A stretch of DNA of 64,000 bases. Source: Phylloscopus collybita. Taxonomy: Eukaryota > Chordata > Aves > Passeriformes > Phylloscopidae. Location of the stretch: positions 2,313,001 through 2,377,000 of the forward strand of contig JAJNNQ010000028.1 in NCBI GenBank assembly GCA_027886175.1. Reading direction: 5' to 3'. Positions 1 through 11,632 of the stretch are shown one piece after another; position 1 is the first letter of the stretch; each line of letters opens with the position of its first letter. The translations under genes were made by a program, and so were the position numbers. The notes below the pieces were generated by a model. It was not told where the DNA came from and made no database searches. It saw only the letters and a list, made by a program, of their open reading frames with translations.

Positions 1-470
1 ACCTGGCACCACCTGTGCCTCACCTCCCCCTGGGTCAGCCCCCACTGACCCCTCACCTGACACCCCCTGTGCCTCACCTCCCCCTGGGTCAGCCCCCACT
101 GACCCCTCACCTGGCACCACCTGTGCCTCACCTCCCCTGGGTCAGCCCCCACTGACCCCTCACCTGGCACCACCTGTGCCTCACCTGCCCCTGGGTCAGC
201 CCCCACTGACCCCTCACCTCCCCCTGGGTCAGCCCCCACTGACCCCTCACCTCCCCCTGGGTCAGCCCCCACTGACCCCTCACCTGGCACCACCTGTGCC
301 TCACCTTCCCCTGTGTCAGCCCCCATTGACCCCTCACCTGGCACCACCTGTGCCTCACCTCCCCCTGGGTCAGCCCCCACTGACCCCTCACCTGGCACCC
401 CCTCTGCCTCACCTTCCCCTGGATCAGCCCCCACTGACCCTTCACCTCTCCCCTCCCCTTCCCAAAGGAC
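1..470. repeat. ~54-bp minisatellite in a PDE4C intron
   Basis: Head-to-tail units are built from CCCCACTGACCCCTCACC and CCTGTGCCTCACC. Some units are shortened by loss of the GGCACCACC part. The array is cut by the left edge and lies in the intron downstream of the 673-771 exon. Its uninterrupted frames are a by-product of repetition, not a gene. Confidence 0.85.
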
Positions 471-672
471 ACAAAACCACTCCGAGAGCCACCTGCTCGC
501 TCTCTTTACTCTGGTCAGAACTCCAAGGTGAAGGTTCTGTATTAAACTGTGGGACTGTTCCTGAGGCTAAGAGCTCCTTTTGTCTTTGTCTTCATCCTCT
601 GCCTCGGTTCCCACCCCCGTGGCTCGTCCCCACCCGGGCACAGGGGCAGGGACCTCCCGGCCGGACGCTCAC

Positions 673-3600
673 CTGGAAGATGCTGTACATGATGACGGTC
701 AGTGGGCGGTTCCCCGAGTACTCGGCCACTTTGAACACGTCCAGCCCCCACTTGTTGGTGTCCTCCAGCTCCTGGGGACCAGAGGGACAGAGATCCATGG
801 TGGGGGGGCTGGTGCTGGGGGACCCCACGGTCAGGGGGGGGCCATTGAATTTGGTTACAAGTGGTGAGGGATGTAAAACTGACAGGGAGCAAAGGGATTT
901 TCTGCTGGTGATGGTGGCCCTGTGTCCCCAGGGTGGGGAATTTGGCGTATGTGCTTGCTGGGTGCTGCTTGCCTGGCAGCAATCCACTAAATCCTGGCAA
1001 AAACTGAGGGAATAAGAGCTGAGGGGATAAGAGCTGCTGTTACATTTTATATCCTGCCTCCCACATTTTCATGCGGGGCAGAACAGTGAGAGGAGCGTCG
1101 TTACACGGAGAATAAATCGAATTTTCTGCATTGGGGTAAGAACTGGGTGGATCTTGAAGTTCCCTTTCAACCCAGCCCCGTTCTAGGATCCTGCGCCCAC
1201 CTTGGCCAGCAGCGCCTCGCGCTCCGTGCGCACCCCGAAGCGGGGGATGCCGGCGGCGGCCAGGCTGGAGCCGTGCTTCAGCTTCCTGACGCCGCTGATC
1301 TGGGACATGGGCCGCTTCCTCCGCTCCTTCTCCTTGTCCTTCGCCAGCGCCGAGGGGATCTCCACCTCGTGCTGCTTGTCTGGGGTGACACAGAGGGGTC
1401 TGTGAGCAGGGTAGGAGCCCAAAGTTCACTGCCAGCATCGCCTCCCGCCCCTGGGTCATGCTGAGGACGGGCACAGGTCACACTGTGATGATTTGGGGGG
1501 CTGCAGCACTTTCTTTACCTCACCCCCATCCACACATCTGCCAGGGGAGCCCTGGACGCTCCTTCAGGCACACAAGGACGGCCCCAACAGCCCCAGTACA
1601 CACCAGTACGAGCCAGCACTCCCAGTCAGGACAAACACTGTGACACCTCCAAGGCAGCAAATCCCACTGGGACACCTGGGAAAAGCCCCCTGGTCCCCCC
1701 GCTCCCATTCCATTCCTCCATAAGAAACAAGTGGGACCCCCCCCCCCGCGTCTGGCAACACCCCTGTGGGCACCCCAGCTCTCTGGGGACACAAAGGCCA
1801 CCACCCTGCTGCCAGCAGGGAGGTGACGCTGGGGCCGGGGGGTGCTCACCCAGGAAGGTGCTGGAGATGTACTCGGAGACCTGGTTCCCGGAGCGGCTGG
1901 TCTCCGACAGGTGCGTCAGTTCCCGGTTCAGCATCCGCTTGAACTGTGGGTGGTCAGCGGGGTCAGCGGTCTGGGGGGCTGGCAGGACATCCCGGGGGGC
2001 TCTGGGGTCCCCCTGCCCAGCAGGGTGACGGTGACAGGGGTGCCTTACCTTGTTGGAGGCCATCTCGCTGACCGAGTGCCTGGTCTGCAGCGTCTCCAGC
2101 TGGTCCAAGCACCAATCCAGCTCCTCCAGCGTCTCCCGCGAGAGCTTCTGGTGGGCATCTTCTGCTGGGGGCACCCACCAGCTTGGCAAGGGACCGGCCA
2201 GCAGCGCTGCCCCCCGGCACGGCCGGGCTGGTGCCACACCAACCCCGGGGGGCTCACCAGCATGGGGAGGGGGCGGGTCACAGCACCCCCCGAGCGGGGC
2301 GGCACGGGGGGACACGGGGGGACGCGGGGGTCGGGGTCAGGCATCCCCGGGCTGGTCCCCGTGGCGTGGCCGCCCCGGCACGCGGCGTGCCACGCTGTCC
2401 CGTGGGGTGACAGCCAGCCCCGGGGGCAGCCGGGCTCCCGCGGGGCCCCGCTCACCGCCGGGGTTTTATTAATGGAAGGTTTGACGTCAACGGGAGCTTT
2501 TCCACCGCCGCGAAGGGCGGCCAGGCGGGAGGAGCTGCCGAAAACCAGACATGGATCCCGAAGGGCAAAGCCGCAGCCCTGCCTTGGCTCGGGGCGGGGG
2601 AATGTTGCTGCACCCCCAGGGCACGGCAGGACACCCCCTGGGGACACAGGGACAGCCAGCTGGTCCCAAAATCTCCCCGCCACCGTTTCCCCCCCCCACC
2701 CCGGCACTCACCGGAGAGGCTGGCCTTGCTCCCCGAGGGCAGGCTGCTGCTCGATCCTCGCCTGTGGAACGCAGGGGGCTGAGTAGCTGCGACCCCCGCA
2801 GGGGTGCGGTGCCCCACCCACCCGCCATGGGTTGGGGTCCCCACTCAGGTGACATCCTCGCCCTCCCAGCCCCTGCTGACTCACTTGATGCCAGCGCGGT
2901 CCTGGAGGTGGCTCAGGTTGCTGCGGACGGTGCGGAGGCTGGCCAGGACCTGGGGGGCGAGAGGGGGCTGGGGTCGGGCGGACCCCCCCGGGACACCCAC
3001 CCCCCCCGGTGGCGGGTGCAGACCGCGTCCCCTCCTGGGCAGGGCACAGCGGTGGCACCTACCTGGGCAAAGGGGGTGACGATCATGTCTTCTCCGTGCC
3101 TGCGGGAGCACAGGGAGCGTGAGGCTCGGGGAGGCTCGGGGAGGCTCGGGGAGTGGGGGTCCCAGGGGGATGCGGGCTGGGGGGGCACTCACAGGTCGCT
3201 GGCGATGGAGGAGTTGCGGGACATGGCTTTTGGGGACAGGTCGTAGTCGCTGTCGGAGCGGTAGAGGAAGGACTCGCGGCGCTGGCCGTGGGAGAAGGTG
3301 CCCTGCAGGACCAGCCCCGCGCCCGGGCTGGCCTGGGGGTCCAGCGCCCCTCGGCCGGGGGGGCCATTCTCCAGGTCAAAGCTGTGAGGGGAGAGGGGAC
3401 AAGGCTGGCACGGGGACCTCAGCCCAGGGGATGCTGCCGGGTTTGTCGGGCTCTCTGTGCCACCATCTCACTCTGCCCAGCTTGGTGACGCTGTGGTGAC
3501 ACTGGTGCCCGGTCTGGCTCCTCCACCTGCTGCTGAGAACGGGCACAGCTCGGGGCACAGGGACCCTCCCAGCTGGCACGCTGGGGTCTGGGACTTGGGA

Positions 3601-5147
3601 CACTGACAAGCAGAGCCAGGCTGTCCCATGTCACCCAGGTGGGACGGGACCCACTGCCCTGAAGCTCCCAGCTCCAGAGACCCCAGGAAGGGCTGGCTCC
3701 TGCCTGTCCCTCCCCCCACCTGTCACCAGCACCACGGCCCCAAGTCCTCCAAAGCCCCAAAGTCTCCACCAGCCCCGTCTCGAGGTGCCGTGTCCCATGG
3801 AGGGGACAATATCCCAGCCACGGCACAGAGCCAGGGGACATCGAAGGACAGAAACCGACGCAGAAGCCAAGCCCTGGCCCCTGGGGCCACGCTGGCAGCA
3901 GCCCAGGGGCACCCCAACCGGAGTCACCTGTGCATCCAGGGGGGGGACAGGGACGGCGACACTGCCGTGTCCCCAAGCTGGCCGCGGCCGCCTCACCCAC
4001 CCACCCTGCTGCGCCGCTGGCCGCGGGGTCATGGGAAAGGCTGCAAGCAACGGGGACACAGCGAGGGCCATCCAGCGCCTGTCCCCTCCCGCAGCCGCCA
4101 CCGCCGTGGGGACGGGGACGAGCCACCCCGGAGAAGCGCAGACGCCACCGGGGCCACCGCCAGCGGGAGGGAGCCCAGCACTCACCCGATGCAAGAGTGC
4201 CTCCGGGACGGGCACCGGCTGCCCGGCAGCATCGTCCCGCTCCGGCAGCCCCGCTGGCGGCTGTGGCGCGGCCGTCCCCGGCAGTGGCAGTGCCAGCCGG
4301 CACCGCGTCATGCCATCCCCGCAGCCCCCTTGTTTTCCTGCCTCGCCTTCCCATCCCCGATGGTACCGGCGACACAAAGCCGCATTGTCCCTCCGACGGC
4401 CCCGCGGGGTGATGCCCGCGCCTGTTCCCGGCGCCGTGCCACCACCCCTGACCCCCGCTGCCACCGCAGGGGACAGCCCCGGGGGACAAGAGCCCCCTGC
4501 CACGGGGCTGGTGCCCAATTAACCCCTCTCGTTGCAGCGTTAATGACCTCCGAGCGGTGTCCGTGGTGCGGGGGGGGGGGGCCCGGGGCCGCTATAAATA
4601 GCTGCTGTCGCTGCTGAGGAGCGATGTGCTGAGCCCCGAGCAGGTGGGGCCGGCACCCCCAAAACCAACCCCACCGAGCTCCGGGGTGGGGAGGGCAGGC
4701 GGGAGCGGCGCCGGGGGGGTTGGTGCCTCGATTTGGAGGGCAAAGCCTCCCTCCGTCGCCACCCCGCCGGGGGTCCCTGCCTGGCCATCGCTGCGCTGAG
4801 CGTGTCCGTGCTCAGCGCCGCTGCTCCGGCGGCTCCCCCTGCCCGGCTCAGCGCGTGGGGACACCCGCTGTCCCCTCCTCGTCCCCGAGGACGTGCCACG
4901 GCTCTGGCCTCTGGGGAGGCGCTGCCCCCATCCCGGCGGCACAGCCTGGTGCCGCCCCCCGCCCCGCGGGGACCCGCCAGCGTCCCCCCCTCCCTTACCA
5001 GAGGGGATGCGCCACGGTGAAGCGCCGCTGCAGGCGGATGCTCTGGTTCATCAGGAGCTTCCTGAAGAAGACGGGGGAATTGCGGGGGGAACCGCGGGGG
5101 GACGTGGCCGGAGAAGCCCCCGGCGAGCAGTGCGGGGTGGGCAGCAT
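673..5147 (-). CDS. PDE4C: PDE4C, cAMP-specific 3',5'-phosphodiesterase 4C (partial, runs off left edge)
   Basis: Hydrolyses cAMP in the cytosol; UCR1 and UCR2 regulate dimerisation and activity in PDE4 long forms. Coding exons, 5' to 3' on the minus strand: 4999-5147, 3193-3381, 3063-3099, 2885-2949, 2712-2761, 2049-2161, 1850-1943, 1201-1379, 673-771. All have AG/GT borders and phases that join without a break, giving about 325 residues. The first exon (Met at 5145-5147) ends RRFTVAHPL, as in PDE4 long forms. UCR1 holds [14 protein letters not shown] (about residues 84-97) with the conserved protein kinase A serine (about 87). UCR2 holds [17 protein letters not shown], followed by [20 protein letters not shown] and then [13 protein letters not shown], the start of the catalytic domain. 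The [13 protein letters not shown] and [17 protein letters not shown] wording fits PDE4C better than 4A, 4B or 4D, and the JUND neighbour agrees. The metal-binding catalytic exons lie left of the window. Confidence 0.93.
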
Positions 5148-7007
5148 GGTTCGGCTCAGGGACCCCCGGGCGGGCGGCGAGGCCCCGCTGCCCCCGGTGC
5201 GGAGCAGGAAGCGTGCGGCCGTCCCGGCCCCGGCAGCCCCGGGAAACTTTCCATCCCCCTCCCGCCCTGCGCCTGGGAAATTAAACAACTGTCTGGCTCC
5301 GGCAGCCGGCGCAGGGAGCGGGTCCCCCCCCGGTGTGCCTGGCGGCCCGGGCACGTGGCCCCTCGCTGGCCCGGTGCCACCGGCCACCCTGCTGTCCCCG
5401 AGGTGGCAGCTGCTCCTGAAAGGGCAGGGGTGCTGTGCCCGGAGAGAGGGAAAAATCCCCCGCGAAGCCCCCGGGGACGCAGATGTACGGAGGAGGGGAC
5501 GTGCCACGGTGCCACCGAGGGACACGGAGCATCCTGGAGGGGCGGTGTGGCTGTGACACGGTGCCACCAAGGGACAGGGGGACGTGGTTGAGCCCAAAGC
5601 AGCCTGAATTGGCAGTGTGGTTGTGACACCGAGGGACACAGCTGAGTCTGGAGCACCCTGGACAGGCAGTGTGGTTGTGACACAGTGTCACCGAGGGACA
5701 CAATTGAGTCTGGAGCATCCTGGACACGCAGTGTGGCTGTGACACGGTGCCACCAAGGGACAGGGGGACGTGGCTGAGCACAAAGCAGCCTGAATTGGCG
5801 GTGTGGCTGTGCCATGGTGCCACCGAGGGACACAATTGAGTCTGGAGCATCCTGGATGGGCGGTGTGGCTGTGACACGGTGCCACCGAGGGACACAGCCG
5901 AGCTTGGAGCATCCCAGACACATGTGTGGACATGCCACGGTGCCACCGAGGGACCTGTGAGAGCCAAACCCACCCCACACCGTGCCCCAGCCCCTCCCTG
6001 GTGCTGTCCCCTCCTGGAGCTGCTCCCCAGCAGCAGGGTGAGGTCCAGCTGGTGACAGTGACACTGTGAGGGACCCACCGGCCTGGCGGTGGGAGCTGGC
6101 ACCTGCCCAGCCTGATGCAGCAGGACGTGGCTACCTGCTGCTCCTGATGGCCACAGAAACACCCAGCAGCTGGCAGGGAGCCAGGAGGGGACAGCAACAG
6201 GGCCCCCCTGCCACAACAACACCAATGGAGACCCCAAACCCCACCAGATGGGGGTCCTGGAGGGGTCACCTTTGCTGTCAAGGGACTGCAAGCACCACCC
6301 TGGGGACATCAGGGCAGAGAGGTGCTGGGACACAGGGACATCGGGGGAGAGCCCCCCGTGCTGGCTGGCAGCCAGAGCAGCCCTGGGCAGCAAAGGCTGG
6401 GCTGGCCCAGTCCCAGCGCCCAGGACAGCCAGTCCTCACCGGAGTGTCACTGTCCCCACGTGTCTGCGCAGGGCTGGAGGACAAGTGACACCAGAGCCAC
6501 GTCCCTGGGCCGTGCCAGCTCCTCGCTGTCCCCACCAGCCGGGCTGGGAGAGGCACGGGACAGGGGGAAGGGCCCAAAAATAGCCCAGCAGCAGCACGGC
6601 TGGGCCCGAGCCACTGCGGGAGGGACCGAGGTCACCCCTGGGCAGGGCCAGGCCAGGCCGGTGGTGGCTCTGGCTGGGCCGCGGGATGGGGACAAGGAGG
6701 GGGTGAGGACAGGGAATGGGGGGTGGGGGAAAGGGGGATGGGGGTGAAGGGACAGCGAGGTGGGGACAGGAGTGCTGAGGGGGGTGACAGGGACAGACGG
6801 TGAGCGGAGCGGACATCCCGAGGCCGGAACAGCACGGCCGGTGACAGAGGGGTTTGTCCCCAACCCCACCGGGTGCTCTGCCCCTGTGCCGCTGTCCGGC
6901 CGCCGGTGCTGAACCCGGGAGAGTCCCCGCCAGCCCTGTGCCCTGCCCGGTGACCCGTTCCCGGTGCCAGCGGGGCATCACCTCCCCGCTCCCCATCCCG
7001 CCCTTAC
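5148..7007. other. PDE4C 5' flanking/intronic DNA with ~60-bp minisatellite
   Basis: No gene is seen between the two PDE4C 5' exons. About 5500-5955 holds roughly seven diverged units of about 60 bp, each with TGTGACACGGTGCCACC and GAGGGACACA and an intervening AGTCTGGAGCATCCTGGA. The rest (5960-7000) is GC-rich unique sequence with short purine runs around 6690-6800. Whether it is intron or promoter depends on which first exon is used. Confidence 0.6.
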
Positions 7008-7222
7008 CGGGGGGGCTCGGACTCATCGCCGCTGCTCGGGCCGCTCTCCTCGATGGTGAACACCACCCGGGCAGTCTCGGGCTCGGGGGCGCGGGCCGCC
7101 TCCGCCAACCGGCAACCCAGCGGCGGCAGCAGCGGGGTCCCGGAGAAACGGCGGCGCACGGCGCCCACCGCCGCTCCCGGGCCCGGGCCCGACGGGGCGG
7201 CCTCGGCGGGATCGCGGCAGCG
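7008..7222 (-). CDS. PDE4C: Candidate alternative 5' exon of PDE4C long isoform
   Basis: A minus-strand open segment ends at a GTAAGG donor (7002-7007). It finishes in phase 2 (codon split CG|), which is exactly what the common UCR1 exon at 3381 requires. The segment reads RRRFSGTPLLPPLGCRLAEA and ends SGDESEPP. The first part resembles the PDE4B1-type N-terminal motif CCSGNLQLPPLSQRQSE in spacing and composition. A possible acceptor (CCCGGCAG, just right of 7222) gives 71 codons plus 2 nt; if it is instead a first exon, the frame stays open further upstream. It lies about 1.9 kb upstream of the other PDE4C first exon. The exon's reality and its 5' border are inferred. Confidence 0.5.
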
Positions 7223-8650
7223 CTGCCGGGAAACGGAGCAGCGGTGAGGGGCGCGGGGAGCGGCCCCGGGGGTCGCTGCCGATCCCGGTCCGGGGGTCCC
7301 GCCCGGGCAGCGCCCCCCGCCGCCCCCGCCGGTACCGAGCGCCGGTAGCGCGCTGGCGCCCTCTGCCGGACACGGTGCGGCGCCGCAGCCGGGGGTACCG
7401 GGGAGTTCCCTGGGCGGGGGGGGGAGCGGGGAAAGGCACCGGTGCACCGGGAGCGGCTCCGCCCGCAGCGCACCGAGCCACCGGGAATCCCCCCGTCTTC
7501 CTCCTCCTCCTTCTCCCGCCGCCACCGGAGAGGACCCCCCTGACTTCCCCCGGGACCCCGCCGGAAAAACCCCCCCGGAGCCGGCGAGCAATTACGCAGA
7601 GGTGAATAATAATTAACCGCCCATTAAGGGGATAATTAACTCTCGCTCAGCGCCGCCAGCCCGGTTATTGCTGCCCGGGGGCCCGGCGCTGGGACGCTCA
7701 CACCGGGGACACCCCTCGCCCCCCGGGACACCCCTCGCCCCCCCCACCGGTAGCCCCCCGGTGCCGGTCTCACCTCCGCGCCGAGGAAGGGCAGCGCTGT
7801 CCGGCTCCGTCTCATCGCCGTCCCTGCGGGGGGAGCTCGGGGAGCCGCGGCCGGGAGGGGCTCGCCGGCGGGGACCCCCCTCCCGCGGCTGGGGACACCC
7901 CGGGGACACCCCGGCGCCGGGACACGCCAGCTGCTCCCCGCCGGGATTTACGGCCACCGGGGCTCGGCCGGGCTCAGCCCCTATCTCGGGTTTCGGGCTC
8001 CCCCCCCCCGCCCCACTCCCGGTGCTCCCGTGGGCTGGATGGGGACAGGGACGCGGATCTGAGGCCACGGGGAGCGACCCTCAGCGCCCACCAAGCCCCG
8101 AACCCACCGGTGCCACGGTAATGATCCACCCCGGACAGCGGCCACCCACCCACCCAGCCAGCGCCCCGGAGAAACCGGGGCACACCGGGGCACACCCGCA
8201 GAGCCCCCCAGCACCGAGCCCCCCGCCCTCCCCCCGGGATTTGCCAGCCCTGGGAACAGCCTGGTGCCAAATCCCAGAACTGCCGGTGCCCGGCACGGGG
8301 GTCCCCTCCGCCGCCAGCCCCCCCCGCAGCCCCTCACCGGTGCCCGGTCCTCGCGGCGAGCGCGGCCTCGGCCGAGTGCAGCGGAGCAGAAGGAAAGCGC
8401 CGTGCGTGCCTGGCCGCTCGCTCCCTCCCATCCCATCCCACCTCGCCGAGGGAGCGGGGGGGGCTGCGCGGCTCCCCCCCAGCCCCGGGCACCAGGGCCG
8501 CGCACCCCGCAGCCACCCCCGCCGAACCGGGAACACCCAGCCCGGCCCGGGGGACCCCGAAAGCGGTTGGGGCCTCCCCCGGGAGCAGGGGTTTTCCCCG
8601 GGTAGGCTGCAGAGCACATGGCAGACGGGAAACCAGAGCCAGGGCAGCGG
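7223..8650. other. CpG-rich intergenic DNA
   Basis: Very GC- and CpG-rich sequence with no convincing exon. A short AT-rich island at about 7600-7640 carries several TAAT/ATTA cores (AATAATTAACC, CCCATTAAGG, GATAATTAA). It stands out from its surroundings and could be a homeodomain-type regulatory patch or PDE4C upstream promoter sequence. This is inferred from composition only. Confidence 0.4.
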
Positions 8651-8654
8651 ATTC

Positions 8655-8660
8655 TTTATT
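8655..8660 (-). terminator. Poly(A) signal of the mucin-like gene
   Basis: AATAAA on the minus strand, 32 nt after the stop codon at 8693-8695. This implies a very short 3' UTR. Confidence 0.75.
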
Positions 8661-8692
8661 CAGCAGCGTGGGGAGCCCGGGGGGGGGGGGGG

Positions 8693-11632
8693 TCAGCTGG
8701 GGGTGGGGGGCGTGGAGCCCTCCATCACTTTGCTCTGAGGAAGAAGAGAAAGAGAGCGGGGTGAGTGCCCGCGCCCTGGAGCTGCTGCTCCTCCCAAATC
8801 CTCCCCCCTCGCCACCCCCCCCGCCCACGCACCATGGGCACCTCATCCAGGTGCTGGAAGCGGGGGATCCCGCGCCGGGACCACCGCACCAGCAGCACGG
8901 CCGCCCCCGCCACCAGCAGGCAGACGGCGAGGGAGATGATGCCGACCAGGCCAGGGCTCAGCTCAGCGGGGTGCTGCTCTGGGGGGGGGGAGACAGGCAC
9001 CCCGTTATTCCCACTGGCACCCCATTATTCCCTCTGGCACCTCATTATCCCCCCTGGCACCCCATTATCCCCCCTGGCACCCCACTATTCCCCCTGGCAC
9101 CCCACTATTCCCCCTGGCACTGTTATACTCCCTGGCACTGTTATCCCCTCTGGCACCTCATTATTCCCCCTGGCACCCCGTTATTCCCCCTGGCACCCCG
9201 TTATTCCCCTTGGCACCCCGTTATTCCCCCTGGCACTGTTATCCCCCCTGGCACTGTTATCCCCCCTGGCACCCCGTTATTCCCCCATGCACCCCATTAT
9301 TCCCCCTGGCACCCCACTATTCCCCCTGGCACCCCATTATTTCCCCCACTGAGACCCATGCCCAGCCCTCAAGCCCCACAGGGAAGGAGGTGGGGTCAAG
9401 ACTGGCCCCAGCCACCCTGAGTGCCACCAGCCCACCCACCCCAGGCCTGGCACCCAGCTCCGGTGTCACCTCCACCCATGGGAGACCCCCCTGGCAGAGA
9501 CTGGGGGAGGAAAGGGGAGCCCACCACAACCCCCCCCAAAGGAAAAGGGGGCAGCCAGGGGGGGGCTCTGGGCTCACCTTGGGACCTGCACCCCCCAGCC
9601 CTCCCGTGAGTGCAGCCCCAAGTGGGGGATTTGGGGGGGCCCATGCCCATAGCCAGGCCCCCCCAGCTGCCCAGTGCCCCCCAGCCCGGCTCCCACCGGC
9701 GTTACCAGTGCCTGCCGTGGGTCTGGAGCTGCTGCTGACAGCGCTGGTGGGACCTGGGCTGATGGGGGGCGTGGGGGAGCCGGGGGAAGGAGGCCCAGGG
9801 GAGCTGGGGGAAGATGGGGCTGGCGTTGCCGTTGAGTTGGATGGACGCTCTGTGGGTACGGACACACTCGTGTGGGGTGGGGTGGGTGACGTGGTGGGGC
9901 TGGATGGAGACGTTGAAGATGTTGTTGATGCCGTGGTACGGGATGAATTTGGTGCTGTGGTGGGGCTGGATGGAGATGCTGAAGATGTTGTTGATGCCAG
10001 GGTACTGGATGAATTTGGTGCTGTGGTGGGGCTGGATGGAGATGCTGAAGGTGTTTGTGTTGTGGTGGAGCTGGATGGAGATGCTGGAGGTGTTTGTGCT
10101 GTGGTGGAGCTGGATGGAGATGCTGAAGGTGTTGGTGCTGTGGTGGAGCTGGATGAAGACGTTGAAGATGTTGTTGGTGTTGTGATGGGGGTGGATGAAG
10201 ACGTTGAAGATGTTGTTGGTGTTGTGATGGGGGTGGATGAAGACGTTGAAGATGTTGTTGGTGCTGTGGTGGAGCTGGATGAAGATGCTGAAGATGTTGT
10301 TGGTGTTATGGTGGAGCTGGATGAAGATGCTGAAGATGTTGTCGATGCCGAGGTAGTGGATGGAGCTGTATTGACTGTTTCAGAGTCGGATCGATTCACA
10401 CTGCGAGTCCCCTGGCTGGTGGCTGTGGTTGCAGGGGATGGAGACGGTGGCACGGCTGTCCCTGAGCTGTTCACAGGCACTGTGGGGGTACGACCAGTGC
10501 CATGTCCTGGCCGTGGACCTTGGAGGAGAGAGCTGGTCAGCAAGGACATGGCAGGACCCTGGCAGGGCAGCAGCACCTGCCTCACCTCCTGGCCTCACAG
10601 GGATCATTCCCCAGGTGCTTTTTATCACACTGAAAAGCGGGATTTAGCCGGGATCAAATCCCACAAATGCAGAACGGGAAGAGCTCCCCAAGCTGTGATG
10701 GCACGGGGACAGGCAGAGCAGCCAGGGCAGGGACACGTGCTGACCCAGCCCTGGTGGCACTCAGCGGGCACCCCCAGGGCCGGGCGCGGTGGGGACAGTC
10801 CCGCGGCCACGTGGGACGGAGCAGACAGAGCAGGTTTGCCGGGCAGCGCTGGCAGTGCCCCTTATCTGCTCAAATCCTGTTTGCACAAGAGGAGGAGCGA
10901 GTCCAGACTGGCCCCAGGGGAACACCGGGCAGAGTTGCCCCGTGGCACAACCGGCAGCCAGCCTGCCCGGGGGTCCCGGGCTGTGCCCACCCAGCTGCCA
11001 CCCTTTGCCGGGATGGCGTTGAAGGCAGGGCCAAGCTCCCGGTGTGCCAGGATGGGTGAGCCGAGGCCCCTCGGGGTGCAGAGGGGGGGTGTGCGGGGAG
11101 CCCAGGCTGGAAACGGGGGGGGGCCCACAGCGGCACGGAATACCGGGGAGCCCTTTGCCCCGGGAGTGCCGAGGCGGTGCCAGGGCACCCGGCCGTGCCA
11201 GGACCAGCCGGTTTGGCAGCACCGGCGCCGCGGCGTCTGGGAGGGGCAGGGTGCTCCGGTCCAGCCCGGCACTCCCACGGAGAAGGTGGAGCCCCCCGGT
11301 GACCCCAGCCCCGGGAGGGACACGGGACCCCCCCCCAGTGCCCCACCGGGCCGCCAGCGCAGAGCGCAAAGCAACACGTGGTCGCCCCCCCCCGGACTTC
11401 CCCGGTGCCCCGGTGCCCCTGGACCCTCCTCCCGATACCCGGAACTGAGCGGGGGGAAGCCACAGACCCACCCGCCGGTGGCACCGGGAAGCAGCCAGCC
11501 CCCCGGTTGTGCAGATCCCATTTGCCCCCGGGACCCCGCGGACCCCCCCCCCCCCGCCCCCCGGTGCCCGGTACCTGCGGCAGCGAGCAGGGCAGCGGCG
11601 CAGCAGAGCAGGCGGAGCGCGCCCCGGGCCAT
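8693..11632 (-). CDS. Unidentified mucin-like type I transmembrane protein
   Basis: Four minus-strand exons join in phase: 11575-11632 (Met plus hydrophobic signal peptide), 9706-10479 (Ser/Thr-rich), 8833-8978 (juxtamembrane, membrane span, start of tail) and 8693-8734 (tail, stop TGA). The predicted product is 339 residues: a signal of about 19 residues, an ectodomain of about 265 residues dominated by imperfect S/T/P repeats such as TTSSTSSSTPITTPTT, a membrane helix at about 288-308, and a short basic tail containing RRGIPRFQHLDEVPM and ending TPPTPS. Asn-glycosylation sequons NSS and NRS lie outside the densest repeats. The ectodomain is expected to be heavily O-glycosylated. It occupies the place between PDE4C and JUND where mammals have IQCN, which it does not resemble. 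The family is not recognised; the function is unknown. Confidence 0.75.
8995..9345. repeat. ~20-bp minisatellite in intron 2 of the mucin-like gene
   Basis: About 18 units of the type CCCCATTATTCCCCCTGGCA, including some shortened ones with CTGTTAT. It lies wholly between the Ser/Thr-rich exon and the membrane-span exon. Confidence 0.9.
9840..10370 (-). repeat. Coding VNTR of the mucin-like ectodomain
   Basis: Tandem units of 36-42 bp (also a 66-bp compound unit), all multiples of three, built on GGATGAAGACGTTGAAGATG and GGATGGAGATGCTGAAG on the plus strand. On the coding minus strand they give short S/T/P blocks (TSSTSSS, TTAPTTSS). Unit lengths keep the reading frame, which supports selection for a mucin stalk of variable length. 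Confidence 0.85.
10480..11574 (-). other. Intron 1 of the mucin-like gene
   Basis: GC-rich intron between the signal-peptide exon and the Ser/Thr-rich exon, with donor GTACCG and acceptor CCCCCACAG. No further exon or repeat array was recognised. A long plus-strand open frame across it is antisense to the gene and is not supported. Confidence 0.6.
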
